From JBGTBQ01 sp041749275 (GTDB lineage Bacteria > Acidobacteriota > Blastocatellia > Pyrinomonadales > Pyrinomonadaceae): DNA of 11,580 nucleotides. The translations under genes and the position numbers were made by a program. How positions within the stretch are numbered: the stretch's first letter is position 1; each line of letters opens with the position of its first letter. The stretch spans positions 1 to 11,580 of the forward strand of contig JBGTBQ010000324.1 in NCBI GenBank assembly GCA_041749275.1, given 5' to 3'. Below, piece after piece: positions 7,539-11,580 of this stretch. The notes under the pieces were generated by a model. That model was not told where the DNA came from and ran no database searches. It was given only the letters and a program-made list of their open reading frames with translations.

Positions 7539-7797
7539 AGCCGCGTTCACGCGGCTTTCCCGCAAGGGCATTTAGCCCAGCCGCTTGACGGCTGGGTCGC
7601 GTTGCGGGCGATTGGATCAAAGGGCGTTTTAACGTCCTTCACGTTTCGGCTTCAGCCATTCGGTTTCAAACCAAGCTCTGGCTCAAGCCTTGAAGAGAAG
7701 CCCGTTGAAACGGGCTGCCGGGAACTCGACATCGCCGTTCCAGCCGTCGAACGGCTGGTCTACGCGCCGCTTCGCGGAAAGCCGCGTGAACGCGGCT
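7539..7797. repeat. Array of about ten short palindromes between pstA and pstB1
   Basis: Perfect or near-perfect hairpins: 7539-7556 (stem AGCCGCG), 7576-7596 (CCCAGCCG) nested in an outer 7-bp stem 7559-7565 with 7602-7608 (CCCGCAA), 7620-7639 (9 bp, one G-T), GGTTTCAAACC and GGCTTCAGCC in 7640-7680, GGCTCAAGCC at 7680-7689, 7699-7716 (AGCCCGTT), 7740-7758 (CCAGCCGT), 7767-7777 (CCGC), and 7780-7797 (AGCCGCGT). The loops are alike (TTCA, GA, CGA, TTGA), while the stems differ but stay complementary. The first and last share the stem AGCCGCG. The gap 7526-7818 holds no gene: the open frame through it encodes only palindrome-derived residues. Confidence 0.9.
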
Positions 7798-7818
7798 GCG
7801 TGGTTTGAAGATTTTCAC

Positions 7819-8649
7819 ATGGAGATGAGTTTGAAGAGAGAGGAGCGAGGGCGCGCACGGGACGTTGCGGCGGAAGAGGTGGAGCCTCGCCCTGACGTGA
7901 AGGCCGAGGTTGAGAACCTGAATTTCCACTACGGGAAGTTGCAGGCGCTCAAAGGCATCAACATGCTCTTCCCGGCCAACCGCGTGACGGCCATCATCGG
8001 CCCGTCGGGCTGCGGCAAGTCAACGCTGCTGCGCTGCTTCAACCGCATCCACGACCTCTACCCCGACACGCGCTACGAGGGGCGCATCACGCTCCAGCCG
8101 AGCGGCGTCAACATCATTGACCCGGCGACCGACCCTATCGAGATGCGGATGCGAATCGGCATGGTCTTTCAGAAGCCGAACGCCTTCCCGAAGTCCATCT
8201 TCGAGAACGTGGCCTTCGGCCCGCGACTGCTCGGCGAAAAGAACTCGGTCGTCGCCGAAAAGGTCGAACGCGCCTTGCGCTGGGCGGCGCTCTGGGATGA
8301 GGTCAAGGAGCGCCTGAAGGATTCGGCCTACGCTCTTTCGGGCGGACAGCAGCAGCGTCTCTGCATCGCGCGCGCGCTGGCGACCGACCCGGAAATGCTC
8401 CTGTTCGACGAGCCGACTTCGGCTCTCGACCCCATCGCCACCTCGCACATCGAAGAGCTAATCGCCACGCTCCGCGAGCAGGTGACGATCATCATCGTGA
8501 CGCACAACATGCAGCAGGCCGCGCGCGTCTCCGATTACACCGCCTTCATGTACCTCGGCGAGTTGGTTGAAACGTCGGGGACGCGGGAGATGTTCGAGAA
8601 CCCGTCGAACAAGCTCACGGAGGAGTACATCACCGGCCACTTCGGCTGA
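7819..8649 (+). CDS. pstB: PstB1, phosphate ABC transporter ATPase (first copy)
   Basis: Cytoplasmic ATPase that drives phosphate uptake; 276 residues from the ATG at 7819. The frame is open further upstream to 7690, but those 43 residues are palindrome sequence, so I place the start at 7819, with GAAG about 8 nt before it. It has a charged leader of about 28 residues, then aromatic Y38, Walker A GPSGCGKST (61-69), a Q-loop in MVFQKPNAFPKSIFENVAFG, signature LSGGQQQR, Walker B LLFDEPTSALDP and switch histidine in VTHNMQQA. The C-terminal LTEEYITGHFG is diagnostic of PstB. All catalytic residues are present. A second pstB follows after 79 nt. Confidence 0.95.
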   Translation: MEMSLKREERGRARDVAAEEVEPRPDVKAEVENLNFHYGKLQALKGINMLFPANRVTAIIGPSGCGKSTLLRCFNRIHDLYPDTRYEGRITLQPSGVNIIDPATDPIEMRMRIGMVFQKPNAFPKSIFENVAFGPRLLGEKNSVVAEKVERALRWAALWDEVKERLKDSAYALSGGQQQRLCIARALATDPEMLLFDEPTSALDPIATSHIEELIATLREQVTIIIVTHNMQQAARVSDYTAFMYLGELVETSGTREMFENPSNKLTEEYITGHFG

Positions 8650-8670
8650 GACGGTTTGAAATGTTTGAGA

Positions 8671-8685
8671 AGCTCCGACGGAGCT
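8671..8685. repeat. Short palindrome in the pstB1-pstB2 gap
   Basis: AGCTCC and GGAGCT (8671-8676, 8680-8685) flank a 3-nt loop. The rest of the gap (8650-8728) shows no gene; it ends in GAGGA (8720-8724), the likely ribosome binding site of the next gene. Confidence 0.7.
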
Positions 8686-8728
8686 ATGAACCACCGAAGT
8701 TTATCAATAAGTAGCCTCTGAGGATTCA

Positions 8729-9565
8729 ATGTCCACGCAGTTGTCGAAGCCATTGCCGCTGACCATGAACGCCGCCGCTGCGCGCGTTGTCGAAGAATTG
8801 TCCGACGCGCCGGCGAAGATCAGCATCCGCGACCTGAACTTCTTTTACGGAAAGTCGCAGGCCCTTCACGATGTCTCGCTCGACATCGCCGAGCGCGTCG
8901 TGATGGCCTTCATCGGCCCCTCCGGGTGCGGCAAGTCAACCCTTCTGCGAACGCTGAACCGCATGAACGACGTGATTGCCGGGACGCGCGTCGAGGGGCG
9001 TGTCATAATTGACGGGCGGGACATCTACGCGCCCGGTACGGATGTGGTGCATTTGCGCCGCAAGGTCGGGATGGTCTTTCAGAAGTCGAACCCGTTCCCG
9101 AAGTCCATCTTCGACAACGTCGCTTACGGCCTCCGGATCAACCGCGCGACTTCGAGCCGGTCGGAGCTGCAAGACCGCGTCGAGCAGGCGATCAAAGACG
9201 CCGCGCTGTGGTCGGAGGTGAAGGATCGTTTGAAGTCCTCGGCGCTGAGTCTATCGGGCGGGCAACAACAGCGCCTCTGCATCGCGCGGGCGCTCGCCAT
9301 CAGGCCGGAGATCATTCTCATGGACGAGCCGGCCTCGGCGCTCGACCCTGCTTCGACGCAGAAGATCGAGGAGCTGATCGTCGAACTGAAAAAGCAGTAC
9401 ACCATCGTCATCGTGACGCACAACATGCAGCAGGCCGCGCGCGTCTCCGACCGGACGGCCTTCTTCTGGCTCGGCAAGCTGATCGAGGTCAACTCGACCG
9501 AGAAGATGTTCACCAACCCGGACGAGAAGCTGACCGAGGATTACATCACGGGGAGATTTGGATGA
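8729..9565 (+). CDS. pstB: PstB2, phosphate ABC transporter ATPase (second copy)
   Basis: Second full-length PstB, 278 residues. A leader of about 29 residues unrelated to that of PstB1 precedes the ATPase domain. Walker A GPSGCGKST (63-71), Q-loop MVFQKSNPFPKSIFDNVAYG, signature LSGGQQQR, Walker B ILMDEPASALDP, switch histidine in VTHNMQQA and C-terminal LTEDYITGRFG are all intact. It differs from PstB1 at DEPA (DEPT in PstB1 and most PstB) and in the linker after the Q-loop. GAGGA lies 4 nt before the ATG; an in-frame ATG at 8765 is an alternative start. The two copies could form a heterodimer or serve under different conditions. Tandem pstB genes are known in several phyla. Confidence 0.95.
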   Translation: MSTQLSKPLPLTMNAAAARVVEELSDAPAKISIRDLNFFYGKSQALHDVSLDIAERVVMAFIGPSGCGKSTLLRTLNRMNDVIAGTRVEGRVIIDGRDIYAPGTDVVHLRRKVGMVFQKSNPFPKSIFDNVAYGLRINRATSSRSELQDRVEQAIKDAALWSEVKDRLKSSALSLSGGQQQRLCIARALAIRPEIILMDEPASALDPASTQKIEELIVELKKQYTIVIVTHNMQQAARVSDRTAFFWLGKLIEVNSTEKMFTNPDEKLTEDYITGRFG

Positions 9566-9570
9566 TTGGC

Positions 9571-9638
9571 GCGGTGAGCGATGAGCGGTTAGCTTTTTGT
9601 CATAGCCGAAAGCTAACCGCGCATCGCTCACCGCTCAC
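9571..9638. repeat. Inverted heptamer array B
   Basis: Left arm GTGAGCG, ATGAGCG, GTTAGCT (9574-9594); right arm, read on the other strand, GTGAGCG, GTGAGCG, ATGCGCG, GTTAGCT (9638 down to 9611). Positions 9571-9596 pair with 9609-9634 over 26 bp with a single mismatch and a 12-nt loop. It lies between the pstB2 stop and the phoU ATG, ending 11 nt before the latter. Confidence 0.93.
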
Positions 9639-9649
9639 CGCTTAAAACC

Positions 9650-10309
9650 ATGGAACTACACAGAAGACTTGACGCCGATCTCGACCTACTGCGCGACCGC
9701 GTGCTGCTGCTGGGCGGCGAGACGGAGGCCGCGCTCCACCGGGCGATGCACGCGCTGGTCGAGCGCGACAGCGCGGCGGCGCGCGCCGTGCTCGAAGGCG
9801 ACGACGAGATTGACCGGCTGGAGGTCGAGATTGACCGCCTCTGCATAGACGTGCTGGCGCTCCGGCAGCCCGCCGCGCGCGACCTCAGATTCGTCGTCGC
9901 GGTCGCCAAGATCACGCCCATTCTGGAGCGCATGGCCGACCACGCCTGCAACATCGCGCGCGCCGCCATTGACCTCAACGACGAGCCGCGGCTCAAACTC
10001 TACGTGGACTTGCCCCGGATGGCCGACAACGCCTCACACATGCTGCACGCGGCGCTCGACGCCTTCACCAACGGCGATGCAACCGTCGCGCGCAATCTCA
10101 TCGCGCGCGACGACGAGATTGACGAGATGTACGACCGCGTCTTCCACGAACTGATTCGTCTCATGGCTGACGACCCGACGACGACCACGCGCGCCGCGCG
10201 CCTGCTCTTCGTCGCCAAACACCTCGAACGCATCGGCGACTACGTCACGGACATCTGCGAACTGACGGTCTACATGACGGAGGCCGCGTTTATTAAACAC
10301 AGCAACTGA
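9650..10309 (+). CDS. phoU: PhoU, phosphate signalling and transport regulator
   Basis: Cytoplasmic all-helical protein that couples the Pst transporter to the PhoR kinase and keeps the Pho regulon off when phosphate is plentiful; 219 residues, at the short end of the family (about 215-240). Two PhoU repeats are visible: the first with EGDDEIDRLEVEIDRLC, LRQPAARDLRFVVAVAKI and LERMADHACNIA; the second with ARDDEIDEMYDRVFHELI and AKHLERIGDYVTDICEL. These acidic and E-R-x-x-D clusters match the metal-binding surfaces of PhoU. The ATG at 9650 opens the helix MELHRRLDADLDLLRDRVL; no Shine-Dalgarno sequence precedes it, as heptamer array B ends only 11 nt upstream. Position between pstB and phoB is the standard context. 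Confidence 0.95.
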   Translation: MELHRRLDADLDLLRDRVLLLGGETEAALHRAMHALVERDSAAARAVLEGDDEIDRLEVEIDRLCIDVLALRQPAARDLRFVVAVAKITPILERMADHACNIARAAIDLNDEPRLKLYVDLPRMADNASHMLHAALDAFTNGDATVARNLIARDDEIDEMYDRVFHELIRLMADDPTTTTRAARLLFVAKHLERIGDYVTDICELTVYMTEAAFIKHSN

Positions 10310-10315
10310 GGAAAA

Positions 10316-10406
10316 GGATGAGGGATGAGGGATGAGGGATGAAAAAGAAACCGCCCGGTACATGTTGAATCGTCTCATTTCATCCCTCATCCCTCATCCC
10401 TCATCC
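10316..10406. repeat. Inverted heptamer array C
   Basis: Left arm ATGAGGG three times then ATGAAAA (10318-10345). Right arm has the inverse CCCTCAT three times (10384-10404), preceded by ATTTCAT. Positions 10316-10344 and 10378-10406 form a perfect 29-bp inverted repeat around a 33-nt spacer. It starts 6 nt after the phoU stop and ends 10 nt before the phoB ATG, filling the gap. Confidence 0.95.
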
Positions 10407-10416
10407 CTTGTTAGTT

Positions 10417-11130
10417 ATGGCAAAACCCGTACTCATCGTCGAAGACGACCCCGACATCGCGGAGGGTCTGCGCTACAACCTTGAGCGTGAGGGGTTGGAG
10501 ACGCGCGTCGCGCTGACGGGCGAGCAGGGGCTGTCCGCCGCGCTCGACCCGAAGGGGCCGCCCGCGCTCGTCATCCTCGATCTGATGCTGCCCGGCATGA
10601 GCGGGACGGAGTTGTGCCGCCGCCTCCGGCGCGAGCCGGCGACGCGCCGCACGCCGATCATCATGCTCACGGCGCGCACCTCCGAGGCCGACCGCGTGGC
10701 CGGCCTCGACCTCGGCGCGGACGACTACATCTCAAAGCCCTTCTCGGTGCGTGAGCTGATGGCGCGCGTGCGCGCCGTCATGCGCCGCTCGGACGAGTCG
10801 GCGGCGGCGCGCTACGAGGACAACCGCCTCCTGATTGACTTCGGCGACATGCGCGTCACGTGCGACGGCGAGACGGTGCGCCTCACGCGCAAAGAGTTCT
10901 CGCTGCTCGCCACGCTCGCGCGCGGCGCGGGGCGCGTGGCGACACGCCAGCAACTCCTCGATAATGTCTGGGGCTACGAGTATTACGGCGACACGCGCAC
11001 GCTCGACGTGCACATCCGCCGGCTGCGCCAGAAGCTCGGCCCCTGCGGCGACGCCATCGAGACGGTAGTCGGCGTCGGCTATCGTTTCATCGGTTGCTCG
11101 GAAACGAGAGCCGTGACGAGTGATGAGTGA
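10417..11130 (+). CDS. phoB: PhoB-type response regulator
   Basis: OmpR-family response regulator, 237 residues, expected to be phosphorylated by the PhoR kinase and to activate Pho promoters. The receiver domain (1-120) has acidic E9-D10-D11, phosphoacceptor D55 in LVILDLMLPG, T85 in MLTAR and K107 in ISKPFS. The winged-helix domain (about 135-228) has VRLTRKEFSLLATLARG, LLDNVWGYEYYGDTRTLDV, HIRRLRQKLGP and VGVGYRFIG. I chose ATG 10417 over an in-frame TTG at 10408: it gives the normal MAKPVLIVEDD start, and the TTG lies at the edge of the repeat. No Shine-Dalgarno sequence is seen. The last five residues and the stop codon are encoded by heptamer array D. The neighbours support phoB over other OmpR-family names. 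Confidence 0.92.
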   Translation: MAKPVLIVEDDPDIAEGLRYNLEREGLETRVALTGEQGLSAALDPKGPPALVILDLMLPGMSGTELCRRLRREPATRRTPIIMLTARTSEADRVAGLDLGADDYISKPFSVRELMARVRAVMRRSDESAAARYEDNRLLIDFGDMRVTCDGETVRLTRKEFSLLATLARGAGRVATRQQLLDNVWGYEYYGDTRTLDVHIRRLRQKLGPCGDAIETVVGVGYRFIGCSETRAVTSDE

Positions 11131-11180
11131 CGAGTTAGAATCTTCCTGCTACTTGGCACTCGTCATTCGTCATTCGTTAC
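11113..11180. repeat. Inverted heptamer array D
   Basis: Left arm GTGACGA, GTGATGA, GTGACGA, GTTAGAA (11113-11140). Right arm read on the other strand GTAACGA, ATGACGA, ATGACGA, then degenerate GTGCCAA (11180 down to 11153). Positions 11113-11135 can pair with 11158-11180; every non-Watson-Crick position is a G-T, so as RNA it is a continuous 23-bp stem with wobbles. It overlaps the 3' end of phoB and ends 7 nt before the phoR-like ATG. Confidence 0.9.
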
Positions 11181-11187
11181 TGCTTTT

Positions 11188-11580
11188 ATGAACCGCCGGG
11201 CGTTAGCGATCACTTTAGGCGGCGCACTGCTGCTGGCGGCGTGCGCCGTAATTTATTTGTGGGGGCCGCTGGCCGCGCTGTTGTCGGTCGCGTTCGCCGT
11301 CGCGGGTTTCGCCGTCGCGCGCCTCTCTCTCTCTCTCTCGTCCGACACGGCGTCGGAGACATTGACCGGCGCTTTTCCGGAGCGTGAGATCGAGCGTTCG
11401 GAGGTTCCGGCCCCGACCGTGGCGACCGCCGTCGCGGCGGGCGACGTGCCCGCCGGGGCGCTGCTGGAAGCGACGATGGACAGTATGCGCGAGGGCGTGC
11501 TGGTGATTGACAGCGCGATGCGCGTGGTAGCGTCGAACCCTTCGGCGCGCGACATCTTCGGCACGGGCGTCGAGGCGGCC
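11188..11580 (+). CDS. phoR: PhoR-like sensor histidine kinase, N-terminal part
   Basis: The ATG at 11188 opens a frame without a stop to the window end (131 codons), so the gene is cut by the window. Two close hydrophobic segments (about residues 5-24 and 27-44) form a membrane hairpin with almost no periplasmic loop, as in PhoR, which senses phosphate through PhoU and Pst rather than an external domain. A linker of about 50 residues leads to a PAS domain start (LLEATMDSMREGVLVIDSAM, then VVASNPSARDIFG). The kinase core (HisKA, HATPase) must lie beyond the window. Position after phoB supports PhoR. No Shine-Dalgarno sequence is visible before the start; array D ends 7 nt upstream. A CT tract interrupts the region after the second membrane segment. 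Confidence 0.85.
   Translation, partial: MNRRALAITLGGALLLAACAVIYLWGPLAALLSVAFAVAGFAVARLSLSLSSDTASETLTGAFPEREIERSEVPAPTVATAVAAGDVPAGALLEATMDSMREGVLVIDSAMRVVASNPSARDIFGTGVEAA
11323..11339 (+). repeat. CT dinucleotide tract inside the phoR-like gene
   Basis: Eight CT units plus a final C (17 nt), encoding Leu-Ser-Leu-Ser-Leu-Ser at residues 46-51, just after the second membrane segment. Gaining one unit would bring a TGA into frame at 11363-11365; losing one would bring a TGA into frame at 11385-11387. Confidence 0.9.

Noticed and set aside
6763..7575. 270-codon forward frame overlapping pstA
   Set aside because: Arg-, Ala- and His-rich shadow of pstA in another frame, with no domain.
7539..7797. 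CRISPR-like array
   Set aside because: The units are self-complementary, of different sequence, with no constant repeat or uniform spacer length and no cas genes nearby.
7690..7818. N-terminal extension of PstB1 and a small open frame at 7602-7808
   Set aside because: Both read only through the palindrome island; PstB proteins do not have such an extension and a better start exists at 7819.
9571..9638. Intrinsic terminator after pstB2
   Set aside because: The long stem has its T-run inside the loop side of the left arm rather than after the right arm; it fits a heptamer array better than a terminator.

Overview
The window reads as a chromosomal segment of a high-GC, diderm, free-living bacterium, most likely an Acidobacteriota of the Blastocatellia type. 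This assignment is an inference. It rests on the very large Oar-like TonB-dependent receptor, the GC-rich codon use and the many intergenic palindromes; there is no rRNA or other phylogenetic marker. All supported genes lie on the + strand.

Layout. Positions 1-121 hold about 120 bp of lower-GC sequence that does not encode the expected N-terminus of the next gene. From 122 to 3865 runs a 5'-truncated TonB-dependent outer-membrane receptor (end of a carboxypeptidase-regulatory-like domain, plug, barrel). After a repeat-filled gap comes a small stand-alone OmpR/PhoB-type winged-helix protein (3988-4368). Next is a complete phosphate-starvation locus: a promoter with four Pho-box-like half-sites at exact 11-bp spacing, pstS (lipoprotein), pstC, pstA, two tandem pstB genes, phoU, phoB, and the start of a phoR-like histidine kinase that runs off the right end.

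How the genes work together. PstS captures phosphate, PstC and PstA form the inner-membrane channel, and PstB1/PstB2 power it. PhoU links transporter state to the PhoR kinase, which phosphorylates PhoB. PhoB-P should activate the pstS promoter through the half-site array. The small winged-helix protein just upstream could bind similar DNA without needing phosphorylation (inference).

The most unusual content is between the genes. Four separate gaps (before the winged-helix gene, before phoU, before phoB and before phoR) each carry an inverted pair of tandem 7-bp repeats. All four follow one template, RTRA plus a locus-specific trinucleotide, so a TGA or TAA recurs every 7 bp and rotates through all three frames. 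The pstA-pstB1 gap is instead packed with about ten short perfect palindromes whose stems differ but stay self-complementary. The pstS-pstC gap has a 21-bp tandem repeat and a terminator-like hairpin. A 17-nt CT dinucleotide tract sits inside the phoR-like coding sequence and could act as a frameshift switch.
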